Shown piece by piece: positions 1-8,233 of a stretch of DNA of 64,000 bases. The notes beneath the pieces are model-generated. The model searched no databases. It saw only the letters and a program-made list of their open reading frames with translations, and had not been told where the DNA came from. The position numbers and the translations under genes were made by a program. The stretch comes from Planctomycetota bacterium (GTDB lineage Bacteria > Planctomycetota > Planctomycetia > Pirellulales > PLA5): positions 1 through 64,000 of the forward strand of contig QEVJ01000008.1 in the NCBI GenBank assembly GCA_003576845.1, written 5' to 3'. Every line of letters starts with the position of its first letter. Positions within the stretch are counted from its first letter, which is position 1.

Positions 1-18
1 GCCGCCAAGGCGGGGTAA
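1..18 (+). CDS. 3' end of an upstream gene (partial)
   Basis: The first 18 bases read Ala-Ala-Lys-Ala-Gly followed by TAA and end eight bases before the next start codon. This fits the tail of a co-oriented upstream gene. Because the next gene is Mur-ligase-like, a second Mur ligase (MurE or MurF) is a reasonable guess for what lies outside the window, but five residues cannot show it. Confidence 0.4.
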   Translation, partial: AAKAG

Positions 19-25
19 GAAACAC

Positions 26-1453
26 ATGACCGATTCCACCACGACCTGCTTTCCGCACGTGACCGACCTCGCCCTCGGCGCGCTCGCCGACGTCGTCGGC
101 GGTACGCTCCGCCTCGCGGCCATGCCCCCTCGCGACGGCGACATGGCGCCCGTCGAACGCATCGTCACCGACGTTCGCCACGCGCAGCGCGGCGACGTTT
201 ATTGGGCGATCCCCGGAAAATCCTGCGAAAACGGCTTCGATCCCGCGTCCGACTGCGCCTACGAAGCGCTCATGCGCGGCGCCGCCGGCGTCGTGGCGAA
301 CCATCGCGTCGAGCCGTTTGCCGGACGCTGGTCGATCGAAGTCGCCGACCCGGTCGTCGCCCTCTGGGAACTCGCTCGCTGGAAACGCGATCGGTTTTGC
401 GGACAGATGATCGCGCTCTGCGGCGATGAGACCGATTCGCTCGCTGCCGCACTCATCGACTGTGTGCTACGTTGCCACCTGACGGGCGCCGCTCCCAATT
501 CCAACGACGCACTGCACGACGAGCCGCGCGTGGCGCTACCCCTGGCCATGCTCAACGTCGATGCGGCCGACGATTACGCCATCGCGCCGCTAAACGCCGA
601 GAGCGCCGAACAAACCGACGCCGCCGCCCGACTTTGCCGACCGCAAGTCGTCGTCGCGATGGGCAGCGGTAACCCGGCGAGCGTCAAGCGGGCCGCATCG
701 CTCCTGTCCAGCGACGCCCATGCCATCGTTTGCGGCGACGAACCGGCTCTCCGCCGTTCGCTCGCGGGCATTTCCGCCAACGTCCGCACATTCGGCCGCG
801 GCGGCGATTGCGACTTTGCGGCCACAAACGTCGAATACGCCGCCGGATGCCTCCGCTGCGAGGTCGAGGGCGCGACGCTTTGTGTCCGCGTGTGGGGACG
901 GCATCATCTTCATGCCGTGCTCGCCGCGTATGCCGTCGGCCGCACGCTCGGCCTCGAACCGCACGAAATCGCCGCGGCGCTCGCCGCGTTCCTGCCGCCG
1001 CCCGACCGCAGTCAGGTGACGCAGTCCGATGGCCTGACGATCATTCACGAAGCGCCGCGCGGCGGAAAACCGTCGCTCGTGGCGCTGGAACTGCTCCGCG
1101 AAACGACGGCCCGCGGACGCCGCTTCGTGCTCTGCGGCGACGAGGACGCGGCGTGCGACGACGCCCGCGATCTGCGCAAGCGTTTCGGCGGCGACGTCGT
1201 GTGCCGCGCCGGCGCCGACCGCTTTGTTGCTTATGGCCGCGACGCCCGCGAGGTCGTCGCCGCCGCCCGCGACGCCGGTATGCCGCTCGGCCACGCCATT
1301 GCGTGCCGCGAACTCGAAGACGCCGCCCGCTACGTCGCCGAAGAATCCCAACCCGGCGACGTCCTCCTAATCAACGCCGCTCCCCGCGAAGCCGTCAAAA
1401 AAATCCTCGCGAGCCGCGCCCCCCCAGCCACGACATTACGCCGCGCCGCATAG
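26..1453 (+). CDS. Mur-ligase-like protein with degenerate ATP-binding loop
   Basis: The 475-residue protein follows the layout of MurE/MurF peptidoglycan ligases. An N-terminal part has the typical IVTDVRHAQRGDVYWAIPG pattern. A central part follows, then GRHHLHAVLAAYAVGRTLGL, matching the conserved GxHNxxNxLAA region, and a C-terminal Rossmann-like part with ALELLRE and a glycine-rich strand. The P-loop expected as TGSNGKTTT reads ALCGDETDSLAAA, so the lysine and threonine that bind ATP are missing. The later substrate loop with NxN is also altered, to PNSNDAL. It is probably a catalytically inactive paralogue, perhaps structural or regulatory in wall synthesis. It follows an upstream gene by a few bases and may be in a cell-wall operon that begins outside the window. 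The family call is fairly secure; the role is inference. Confidence 0.7.
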   Translation: MTDSTTTCFPHVTDLALGALADVVGGTLRLAAMPPRDGDMAPVERIVTDVRHAQRGDVYWAIPGKSCENGFDPASDCAYEALMRGAAGVVANHRVEPFAGRWSIEVADPVVALWELARWKRDRFCGQMIALCGDETDSLAAALIDCVLRCHLTGAAPNSNDALHDEPRVALPLAMLNVDAADDYAIAPLNAESAEQTDAAARLCRPQVVVAMGSGNPASVKRAASLLSSDAHAIVCGDEPALRRSLAGISANVRTFGRGGDCDFAATNVEYAAGCLRCEVEGATLCVRVWGRHHLHAVLAAYAVGRTLGLEPHEIAAALAAFLPPPDRSQVTQSDGLTIIHEAPRGGKPSLVALELLRETTARGRRFVLCGDEDAACDDARDLRKRFGGDVVCRAGADRFVAYGRDAREVVAAARDAGMPLGHAIACRELEDAARYVAEESQPGDVLLINAAPREAVKKILASRAPPATTLRRAA

Positions 1454-1467
1454 CGGCGAAGAGAGAT

Positions 1468-1567
1468 GGGAGTCAGGAGACAGAAGCCAGCAGCCAGGCG
1501 AGTTGTCGTCCTTATACCTTTGACCTTAGACCTTATTTGAGCTTTGAACCTTCAAACTTGAACCTTC
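1468..1567. repeat. heptad-periodic intergenic repeat
   Basis: The sequence has a clear 7-base period. The first part reads GGGAGTC, AGGAGAC, AGAAGCC, AGCAGCC, and the second reads CCTTTGA, CCTTAGA, CCTTATT and then TGA-type units. It begins about 15 bases after the stop of the Mur-ligase-like gene. The second part matches other copies before DUF1501, after the FHA kinase and before mutL. Confidence 0.65.
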
Positions 1568-1577
1568 CCCAAGGAGC

Positions 1578-1722
1578 CACTCCTGAAGTCCCCATCGCGA
1601 GCGTCTGGTTTGCGGGAACTTAGACGCCACCCTCCCTCCTGGGTTGGAGCAATAAGCTTGCCGTCTGGCGGTTACTGGGTCGACTGCCGCGGCAAGTGCT
1701 TCACGATGGGGCTTCACGACTG
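1578..1722 (+). ncRNA. candidate multi-branched structured RNA
   Basis: A long closing helix pairs 1578-1597 with 1704-1722: eight uninterrupted pairs, one bulge, five pairs, then more pairs with two mismatches. Inside it are three local hairpins: 1601-1606 with 1622-1627; a short one around 1627-1647; and 1657-1663 with 1690-1696, which continues inward as 1667-1672 with 1683-1688. Two strong hairpins follow directly, as expected for a terminated transcript. The hallmark sequences of 5S rRNA, SRP RNA, 6S RNA and common riboswitches were looked for and not recognised. The strand is inferred from the downstream hairpins. It could instead be a palindromic repeat element. Confidence 0.4.
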
Positions 1723-1760
1723 AGCGCCGGAGCGACGTCTCGCGTCGCTCCGGCCGCTCA
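1721..1760 (+). terminator. strong GC-rich hairpin, possible terminator
   Basis: CGGAGCGACG at 1728-1737 pairs perfectly with CGTCGCTCCG at 1743-1752 around a five-base loop. The helix extends outward through 1721-1726 with 1755-1760. No T-run follows directly, so it may act with the next hairpin. Confidence 0.45.
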
Positions 1761-1771
1761 GGGAACACGGC

Positions 1772-1811
1772 AAGGCCCGGCGCTCGTCCAAAAAAACGAA
1801 CGCCGGGCCTT
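1772..1811 (+). terminator. terminator-like hairpin
   Basis: AAGGCCCGGCG at 1772-1782 pairs perfectly with CGCCGGGCCTT at 1801-1811. The loop carries an A-run and a short inner TCG/CGA pairing. It ends the stretch with the RNA candidate and could stop transcription from either side. Confidence 0.45.
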
Positions 1812-1824
1812 CGTCATTTAGCCG

Positions 1825-2007
1825 CGTAGGGTGGATCGAGCGCCAGCGAGGACCACCGCGGACGGGCGCGAATGGTGAATGGTGAATGGCAAGACACAGC
1901 TTCTGCGTTCACAATTCACAATTCACCATTTCCCATTCACAATTCATACCGGCGCCAGTTCGCAGCCGAAGTCCCGGCGGGCCTCGCTAGCGCTCGACCC
2001 AGCCTAC
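1825..2007. repeat. nested inverted-repeat element, copy 1
   Basis: The left end at 1825-1857 is a GTAGGGTGG-type sequence and the right end at about 1976-2007 is the same sequence inverted. Between them, 1871-1948 holds two complementary arms of 7-base units: GGTGAAT-type on the left, ATTCACA/ATTCACC-type on the right. The whole can fold as one long interrupted hairpin. The element at 8234-8448 has the same architecture. Confidence 0.6.
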
Positions 2008-2134
2008 CTCGTCGGTTCTGATCGTAACGAACGCAACGATTCGACCGGCAATCGTTGCACCGAGGTCTTTCGCGGCCAAGCTACGCTTGCATGGACTGAT
2101 TGCCGGCCTCTCGCACCCAATCATTGCCGCGGCC

Positions 2135-2230
2135 ATGACCTGGGTCTTCTACACGCTGCTGATCATCGTCAACCTGGCCGCCGGCTACGCCCTCGGCCGC
2201 TGGTGGCTCCGCACCCGCGCCGCGGCATAA
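2135..2230 (+). CDS. possible small single-pass membrane protein
   Basis: An ATG opens a 31-residue frame with one hydrophobic helix (VFYTLLIIVNLAAGYALG) followed by a basic tail, RWWLRTRAAA, before TAA. That is a typical topology for a tiny membrane protein. A TTG at 2087 in the same frame would give 47 residues, and the frame stays open further upstream, so the piece could also be a remnant of a longer gene cut by repeat insertion. No strong ribosome site is visible and no family is recognised. Confidence 0.25.
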   Translation: MTWVFYTLLIIVNLAAGYALGRWWLRTRAAA

Positions 2231-2234
2231 CGGA

Positions 2235-2326
2235 CGTAGGGTGGGTCGAGCGCTAGCGAGGCCCACCACGAACGACACTCCACGCTGGCGTCTGGTGGGC
2301 CTCGCTATCGTTCGACCCGCGCTACG
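2235..2326. repeat. facing pair of GTAGGGTGGG repeats
   Basis: CGTAGGGTGGGTCGAGCG begins at 2235 and runs to GCCCACC at 2267. The same unit lies inverted at 2293-2326, with 25 bases between. There is no heptad core here. The right copy ends four bases before the stop codon of the leftward LRV-repeat gene. Confidence 0.6.
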
Positions 2327-2329
2327 AGA

Positions 2330-2740
2330 CTACTCGTTTGTAGAGGCGGCATCGCGTCGCACGCGATCATTCGCTCGTTCTCGAACAAACTCAGACGCGT
2401 GCAGCAATAACTTGGCGAGCGCTTCTGGCGGGAGTTTCGGGTGACAGGTCAACGCGGCACCGACCATGCTACTTGGGTCGCTTGCCATTTCGACAAGCAA
2501 ATCGGGCGGCGTGCGGCGCACACATGCTAGCTGCGAACGCACGATTTCATCCCCAATGGAAAAAAGGGCGCGAATGACGGCTTCGGGCGTCGTCTTGTTG
2601 TGGGAGACGGCGCGGTGCGCTTGCGGAAAACGCGCAACGATGTCGAGCCAGACTTCCTCCGTTGCCTCGTCATAAGGCGACGGTTCATACACGTCATCGC
2701 TTTCGAGCAAGGCGATGTAGTCTTCGGCTCGGCAAATCAT
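2330..2740 (-). CDS. LRV-type repeat protein
   Basis: This 136-residue acidic protein has no signal peptide. Its C-terminal two thirds carries three units of about 24 residues, seen as TPEAVIRALFSIGDEIVRSQ, TPPDLLVEMASDPSSMVGAA and LPPEALAKLLLHASEFVRER. They fit the leucine-rich-variant (LRV) pattern PPxLLxxLAxDxxxxVRxxVA. LRV and HEAT-like solenoids usually bind proteins. The gene is flanked on both sides by GTAGGGTGGG repeats, which suggests a small accessory cassette. No enzymatic motif is present, so the function is unknown. Confidence 0.6.
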   Translation of the reverse strand: MICRAEDYIALLESDDVYEPSPYDEATEEVWLDIVARFPQAHRAVSHNKTTPEAVIRALFSIGDEIVRSQLACVRRTPPDLLVEMASDPSSMVGAALTCHPKLPPEALAKLLLHASEFVRERANDRVRRDAASTNE

Positions 2741-2817
2741 GGTTTCTTGGAGCCAATGGTCGTTCGAAGTCAGGAAGTTCGTATTCCAGGAACGTGGGGA
2801 TCGTCCCAGTTGACTGC

Positions 2818-2850
2818 GGTGGGCCTCGCTATCGCTCGACCCACCCTACG
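2818..2850 (-). repeat. single GTAGGGTGGG repeat
   Basis: GGTGGGCCTCGCTATCGC followed by TCGACCCACCCTACG is a full inverted-orientation copy of the repeat at 2235. It lies between the stop of the esterase-like gene at 2865 and the start of the LRV-repeat gene. Confidence 0.6.
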
Positions 2851-2864
2851 AGAACCATCACTCA

Positions 2865-4163
2865 TCACTTGCCGCCAAAGTGTTTATCCGCAAAGTCGCA
2901 AAACACTTTCCAATCCTCGCGGGTCATCGAGTGCTTCCCTTCGCGGATGTAGTACCCGAGCTTGCCGTCGATGAGCTTGCCGAGCGGCGGCATTTTCGCG
3001 TCGTCCAAGTCGTCGGCGCCGTAGAGCTTGTAGACGGGTCGCGCCCCCTGTAAGACCTCGAACTGTCCCGACGGGTTCGCCCATTGGTCTTCGACGGCGT
3101 TCGACAGCAGCACCGGCCGCGGGGCCATCATTGCCACGAGACAGTGCTGGTCGAACGGCAGCCTTTCCGGCCGGTCGTTGAACTGTTTGAAGTTGCCACA
3201 GAACCAGTGCGGGAAGCTCGTGTTGATTCGCGTCACCGATTCGCCGACCGTGCCGCGGCTCGGCGCGGTGCCGCCGCAGCCGGCTTGATGCGGAATGGCC
3301 AGCGCGATCCGCTCGTCGAACGCACCAGCCAAGAGCGACGTCTTGCCGTTCCGCGAATGGCCCACGGCGGCGATGCGTTTGGCGTCGAGGTCCTTGTCGG
3401 TGACGAGATAGTCGACCGCCCGGCTCATCGCCCACGCCCAGGCGGCGATCGTGCCCCAGTCGTCGTCGTTGCGACGCTGCCCGTCGGGGACGAAATGGGG
3501 ATGCACGCCGTCGGAGAAGTCGTTCTTGTCGGGATCGACATCGGCCGTGTGGAACAGGGCGACGGCATAACCGCGGTCGATCGTCTGCTCGATCGCCCAC
3601 ATGTCGGTCTGCTTGCCGCGCGAGGCTTCGGTCGCGCGGTTGTTCTGCTGTCCCGCGCAACTGTCGTACACCCAAGCATCGGTGAGCGGAATATCCGCGT
3701 CGGGCAGCACGGCGAAGTTGCCGCAGAAGTTGATGCCCAGGAACACGGGCGCGGGGCCGGTCCGCTTGTTCGGCACGACGACCAGCAAGTTGATCTTGGG
3801 CAGCGTCTTGTGCCCCAGGTCGAGCGTCACCTGCCGCTTCGTCGCCTTGCCGCCGAAATACTCCTGGTCTTCGCGGTCGACCCGGCCCGTTACGGTGATC
3901 TTCTCTTTGGGAAAGTAGCCGTACATGTAGTGCTGAAACAACTGGGCAAGTTCCGGCTTCCGTTTGGCCTCCCAAGCCTCGCGCGAAGCGATCCGCTCGC
4001 CGCTGAGCATCACGAGCGGGTCGGGCAGTTGCTTGCTCGCCGGCAAGTCCGAAACCGGCGGGAACGAGTCGGCGGCAATCGCGGCAGGTATCGGCATCGT
4101 TGCAATTCCCCAAGCTATGAACATAATCGACGCAATCGACAAGCACGCCCGGTTGGTTTGCAT
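2865..4163 (-). CDS. secreted glucuronoyl-esterase-like (CE15-type) hydrolase
   Basis: From the ATG at 4163, with GGAG eight bases upstream, the protein is 432 residues. A cleavable signal peptide ends near AAIAADS at residue 31. The nucleophile motif GHSRNGK (Ser about 270) matches the GCSRxGK signature of family CE15 4-O-methyl-glucuronoyl methylesterases, which cut ester links between lignin and glucuronoxylan. A late histidine in GKHSMTRE (about 411) is a good candidate for the catalytic base. The conserved FLGINFCGN and ALFHTADVDPD segments also fit. It is probably exported to work on plant or algal polysaccharide. The open frame extends upstream of 4163, but that part is arginine-rich and unlike protein. 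The exact substrate is not known. Confidence 0.75.
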   Translation of the reverse strand: MQTNRACLSIASIMFIAWGIATMPIPAAIAADSFPPVSDLPASKQLPDPLVMLSGERIASREAWEAKRKPELAQLFQHYMYGYFPKEKITVTGRVDREDQEYFGGKATKRQVTLDLGHKTLPKINLLVVVPNKRTGPAPVFLGINFCGNFAVLPDADIPLTDAWVYDSCAGQQNNRATEASRGKQTDMWAIEQTIDRGYAVALFHTADVDPDKNDFSDGVHPHFVPDGQRRNDDDWGTIAAWAWAMSRAVDYLVTDKDLDAKRIAAVGHSRNGKTSLLAGAFDERIALAIPHQAGCGGTAPSRGTVGESVTRINTSFPHWFCGNFKQFNDRPERLPFDQHCLVAMMAPRPVLLSNAVEDQWANPSGQFEVLQGARPVYKLYGADDLDDAKMPPLGKLIDGKLGYYIREGKHSMTREDWKVFCDFADKHFGGK

Positions 4164-4431
4164 GGGAACCGTCTCCAATTCTCGGTATTCGCGGCTCGAA
4201 AAGATCGTCAGAACGCGACGAGTATAACACCGCCGGCGCGAGCCCAACAACGAGCCGGCAAGTCCACGCGGCGCATCGCCGAAAAACGAATGTGCGTCTG
4301 GCCCGATGCGGGCGTCCGCCGACCGTCTTGCAACGAAAGCTGGAAATGGCGCCGCCGCACGGCGATAATGCCGGGCGCGGTTAGTTCGTGCGCGCCGACG
4401 TGCGTCTCCAGCCGCCACCCGAGGGCGGTCC

Positions 4432-6318
4432 ATGACCGACGATTCGCCGAAATCCGAGCGCTCTCATTCGACGCAGCCCTCGCCCGCGCCGCCGGGATCG
4501 GATCGTGCCACGCCGCCCGGCAAACACGATTCGACCGTCGTGTGGCCCCGCGCGACGGATGCGAGTTCGTCAACGGCCGCAAGCAGTACCGGATCGCCGT
4601 CGATCGAGTCGATCGGCAAGTACCGCGTCATCGGTGCGCTCGACTCCGGCGGACAGGGCGACGTGTACCGTGCGCTACATCCGCAGTTGCAGAAAGAGCT
4701 GCTCATCAAAGTCGGCCGCCGCGAGCTGGCCGACGCCGGTGAAGAGCACGATCGCCTGATCGCCGAGGGCCGGATCCTCGCCGCGCTCGATCATCCGCAC
4801 CTTGCCCACGTCTACGATCTCGATTTCCACGAGCGCCGCCCGTTTCTGGTCATGGAGTACATTCGCGGCTGCAATTTGCGGCAGCACGCTGGCGGCGAAG
4901 CGATATCCTGGCGCGAAGCGGCGCGGCTTTGCAGCCAAACGGCCCGAGCGCTCGCGGCGGCCCACGCCCGCGGCGTGTTGCACCTCGACGTCAAACCGGA
5001 AAACATCATCGTCGACGAAAAGGGCGCGGCCCGGCTCATCGACTTCGGACTCGCCCGCTTGCGCCACGCTTGGAGCAACGACCCGACGCCTAGCGGAACC
5101 GTCAGCGGCACGATTCCGTTCATGGCCCCCGAACAGGCCCGCGGCGAGACCGACCGCCTCGACCGGCGAACCGACGTTTTCGCGCTCGGCGCCGTGTTGT
5201 ATTGGCTGTTGACGGGTAAGCCGCCGTTTGGAACGTCGCTCGCGCCGAATGCCCTTGTAGCCGCGCAGAATTGCACGTTCGATCGCAGTCTCGTGGAACG
5301 CTGCGGCGCTCGGCGGTCGCTCGTCGACATTTGTCTCAAAACGCTTTCCGCCGAGCCTTCAGACCGCTTCCCATCGGCCGATGCGCTCGCCGAGGCGCTG
5401 GAACGCACTCTCGTCCCCAACGCGCGGGCGTGGAAGATCGCCAGCATCAGTGTCGGCAATCTCGGCTGCGCGCTAACCATCACGGCCTGCACGCTGTTCG
5501 TTGCCGTGGGTTATGCGATTTGGGACCGTAACCTGCGCAGCGGGCATCGCGACGAAGTTGCCGTCGCCGCGCCGGCTTCAAAGCAGGGCGACGACCACAG
5601 CGCGAAGCCCGGCGAAGGGCATTCGTTCCCGGAATCGATGCCGCCGGACTCGGCCGTTCCTGCGCCGCCCGATTCGGTCCCGCCCGTGCCGTCGCCCGTC
5701 GAACCGCAAGCGACGCCCGATCTCGTGCGGTCCGCAAAGGTAACTCCCGGGCTGCGCGGCTATGTGATCCGCGGCAATTCGTCGACGGAACTGGTTGCAA
5801 ACGAGACGCCGGTCGCGGTACACGCCGAACGCCTGCGGTTCGAAGTCGAACTGCCCACCAGCGCAACGCCGGCGCTGTTCGTGTTCGACGGCCTTGGTAG
5901 CCTCGAACGCCATGAGATGCGGCGCGGCGCAAAGGTCTCAAACGTATCGCGCTGGACGTGGGAAGGCTCCTTGGCCCTCGACGGCGCCGAACAACGTTCG
6001 CCGTCGACGATCGTCGCCGTCGTGTGCGCCAAGCGAATCGACGTTCCTGCAGACGATCCGTCGTCCCATGCTCCGCCGGCTCTCGATGCCGTCCGCGAGC
6101 TGCTCGACCCGCGCGAGGCGTGGCCTTATCGGGCGGGGTCGTGGCTCGTCGCGTTCGACGCTGACGATCAAACGATTTCTCCGCCGCTTGCCCCGGACGA
6201 ACCGCCCGATGCGAGGGCGTTTCGCGACGCACTGCGAGGCCGTGCCAAGGCCGTTGCCGCAACGCTCGCCCGACGATTCCGATACGTCCGTGGGTTGGCG
6301 TTTCCCGTCGGGCCGTAA
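4432..6318 (+). CDS. transmembrane Ser/Thr protein kinase
   Basis: The 628-residue protein opens with a Ser/Pro-rich segment of about 60 residues. A PknB-type kinase domain follows: a glycine loop at about 70-77, the ATP-binding lysine in LLIKVG at about 93, catalytic HLDVKPEN at about 184-191 (HRD is HLD, but the aspartate is kept), DFG at 204-206 and MAPEQ at about 231. All catalytic residues are present, so it should be active. One membrane helix lies at about 337-363. A proline-rich linker and an exported C-terminal domain of roughly 200 residues without a recognised fold follow. Such receptor-like kinases are abundant in planctomycetes. No partner phosphatase lies beside it. Confidence 0.85.
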   Translation: MTDDSPKSERSHSTQPSPAPPGSDRATPPGKHDSTVVWPRATDASSSTAASSTGSPSIESIGKYRVIGALDSGGQGDVYRALHPQLQKELLIKVGRRELADAGEEHDRLIAEGRILAALDHPHLAHVYDLDFHERRPFLVMEYIRGCNLRQHAGGEAISWREAARLCSQTARALAAAHARGVLHLDVKPENIIVDEKGAARLIDFGLARLRHAWSNDPTPSGTVSGTIPFMAPEQARGETDRLDRRTDVFALGAVLYWLLTGKPPFGTSLAPNALVAAQNCTFDRSLVERCGARRSLVDICLKTLSAEPSDRFPSADALAEALERTLVPNARAWKIASISVGNLGCALTITACTLFVAVGYAIWDRNLRSGHRDEVAVAAPASKQGDDHSAKPGEGHSFPESMPPDSAVPAPPDSVPPVPSPVEPQATPDLVRSAKVTPGLRGYVIRGNSSTELVANETPVAVHAERLRFEVELPTSATPALFVFDGLGSLERHEMRRGAKVSNVSRWTWEGSLALDGAEQRSPSTIVAVVCAKRIDVPADDPSSHAPPALDAVRELLDPREAWPYRAGSWLVAFDADDQTISPPLAPDEPPDARAFRDALRGRAKAVAATLARRFRYVRGLAFPVGP

Positions 6319-6440
6319 TCTTTTTCGCAGACGCCACCCTACGAGCGCGGCGGGTACCGTTCTCAGGTGGCGACGGCCGCTCCGTACGTGCCGATTTAGA
6401 CTTGCCCGCAGGTAGGTAACGCCGATAGATTTCAGCATCC

Positions 6441-8219
6441 ATGACCGTCCTCCTTCAACTTCGCGACGCCTACAAACGCTACGGCTTGCAGCACTTGCTC
6501 GACGGCGCCGGCTTTACGATCAACGACACCGACAAGGTCGGGTTGATCGGCCGGAACGGGGCCGGCAAGTCGACGCTTTGCCGCATCCTTTTGGGCGAGG
6601 AAGAACTCGACGCCGGCGAGCTGTTTCGCCACAACCAGCTCCGCCTCGGCTACCTCAGGCAGCACGACCCGTTCTTGCCCGGCGAATCGGTCATGCAATT
6701 CCTGATGCGCGACAGCGGCCAGCCCGACTGGCGGTGCGGCGAGGTCGCCTGGCGATTCGAGTTTCCCGACGCCTCGCTAGCGCGGCCGGTGAGCGAGTTC
6801 TCCGGCGGTTGGCAGACGCGCGTGAAGCTCGCGGCGCTCCTGCTTCACGATCCGAACCTTTTGCTCCTCGACGAGCCAACCAACTTTCTCGACCTCCGCA
6901 CGCAGTTGCTCCTCGAGCGGTTCTTGAACGAGTTTCGCAGGGCCGTGCTCGTCGTGTCGCACGATCGCGCATTCTTGAAGGCCACTTGCACGCAAACGCT
7001 CGAATTGGCCCGCGGCCAGCTCACGATGTATCCCGGCAACGTCGACGCCTATCTCGCCAACCAGGCCGAGCGCCGCGAGCACGCCCTCCGCGTGAACGCG
7101 ACGATTGCGGCCAAGCGCAAGCACCTCGAAACGTTCATCGACAAGAACCGCGCCCGCGCGAGCACGGCGTCACAAGCCCGCAACAAGGCCAAGCAGCTCG
7201 AACGGCTCGAATTTCTCGACGTCGAGGAGTCGGAAAGCACGGTCCGCATTCGCTTGCCTGCGGTCGAGGTTCGCAAGGGTTCGGCCGTTCGCTGCGTCGA
7301 CGTGGCCATCGGTTATCCCGGCCACGTCGTCGCCAAGGACGTGAATCTCGATTTGCCGCACGGCAGCCGCACCGCGATCGTCGGCGACAACGGCCAAGGC
7401 AAGACGACGCTCCTGCGAACGCTGACGGATTCGCTCCCGCCGCTTGCAGGGGAGGTCCGCTGGGGCTTCGGCTGCGATATCGGCATCTACGCCCAGCACG
7501 TCTACACGACGCTGCCCGAGCACTGGACGGCCTACGAATACCTCCAGCACAAAGCCGTTGCCGACACGCGGCCGCAAACGATTCTCGACGTGGCCGGCAG
7601 CTTCCTGTTCCGCGGCGAGCACGTCGAAAAGAAGATCAGCGTGCTCTCCGGCGGCGAACGGGCGCGGCTTGTCCTCGCCGGCTTGCTACTCGCCCACCAT
7701 AACGTCCTCGTCCTCGACGAGCCGGGCAACCATCTCGACGTCGAAACGGTCGAGGCCCTCGCCGAAGCGCTGATCGAATACGAAGGCACGATCGTGTTCA
7801 CCAGCCACGACCGGCACTTCATGCACCGCGTCGCGACCGGCGTCGTCGAAGTCCGCGACGGCCGCGTGGCGAATTATCCGGGCGATTACGACAACTACGT
7901 CTATCGCGTCGGTAAGGAAATCGCCGACGCCGCCCGCGAGCACACGCCGCAAACCCGCGGTACGCCGAAGGGACACCACACGGTCGCTTCGCCCGCCGAC
8001 ACGGGCAAGTCAGAGGCTCAACTTCAGCGCGAGTGGAAAAAGGAAGTGTCGGCGCTCGAAAAGAAGATTGCCCGGCTCGACGAACAAAAGAAGAGCGTCC
8101 AAGCCCAACTCATGGAAGCGACCGACGCGGCCGCGGCCCAACGGCTGCACGACGAACTTTTGGCCCTAACGAGCGAACTCGACGCGGCTGAATGTCGCTG
8201 GTTGGATCTGCAGGGTTGA
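6441..8219 (+). CDS. ABC-F family ATPase (Uup-like)
   Basis: The 592-residue protein has two ABC ATPase domains and no membrane segments, as in the ABC-F family that acts on ribosomes. Domain 1 has Walker A GRNGAGKST (37-45), signature SGGW and LLLDEPTNFLD. A charged linker rich in Lys and Arg follows. Domain 2 has Walker A GDNGQGKTT, signature LSGGERARL and LVLDEPGNHLD. The C-terminal 80 residues are a charged coiled-coil like the DNA- or RNA-binding tail of Uup. Domain 2 carries DEPGNHLD rather than DEPTNHLD. It stands alone between unrelated genes. Assignment to ABC-F is firm, the subgroup less so. Confidence 0.85.
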   Translation: MTVLLQLRDAYKRYGLQHLLDGAGFTINDTDKVGLIGRNGAGKSTLCRILLGEEELDAGELFRHNQLRLGYLRQHDPFLPGESVMQFLMRDSGQPDWRCGEVAWRFEFPDASLARPVSEFSGGWQTRVKLAALLLHDPNLLLLDEPTNFLDLRTQLLLERFLNEFRRAVLVVSHDRAFLKATCTQTLELARGQLTMYPGNVDAYLANQAERREHALRVNATIAAKRKHLETFIDKNRARASTASQARNKAKQLERLEFLDVEESESTVRIRLPAVEVRKGSAVRCVDVAIGYPGHVVAKDVNLDLPHGSRTAIVGDNGQGKTTLLRTLTDSLPPLAGEVRWGFGCDIGIYAQHVYTTLPEHWTAYEYLQHKAVADTRPQTILDVAGSFLFRGEHVEKKISVLSGGERARLVLAGLLLAHHNVLVLDEPGNHLDVETVEALAEALIEYEGTIVFTSHDRHFMHRVATGVVEVRDGRVANYPGDYDNYVYRVGKEIADAAREHTPQTRGTPKGHHTVASPADTGKSEAQLQREWKKEVSALEKKIARLDEQKKSVQAQLMEATDAAAAQRLHDELLALTSELDAAECRWLDLQG

Positions 8220-8233
8220 GCTGTCCGAATGAT

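Larger units (their letters stand above)
1454..2134. other. gene-poor stretch with RNA candidate and repeats
   Basis: No convincing coding gene lies in these 681 bases. In order they hold a heptad-repeat stretch, a multi-branched RNA-like fold, two strong hairpins and a nested inverted-repeat element, all described separately. Open frames here cross the repeats and look like no known protein. Confidence 0.6.

Noticed and set aside
730-1623. 297-residue frame overlapping the Mur-ligase-like gene
   Set aside because: Almost entirely Arg/Pro/Ala, typical of a shifted frame, and it runs into repeats.
1578-1722. 5S rRNA, 6S RNA or a known riboswitch
   Set aside because: The fold has a closing helix as in these RNAs, but their conserved loops were not found and no gene follows that a riboswitch would control.
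3084-4742. 552-residue rightward frame opposite the esterase-like gene
   Set aside because: It is the antisense shadow of a gene with clear motifs; the translation is Arg-rich without any domain.
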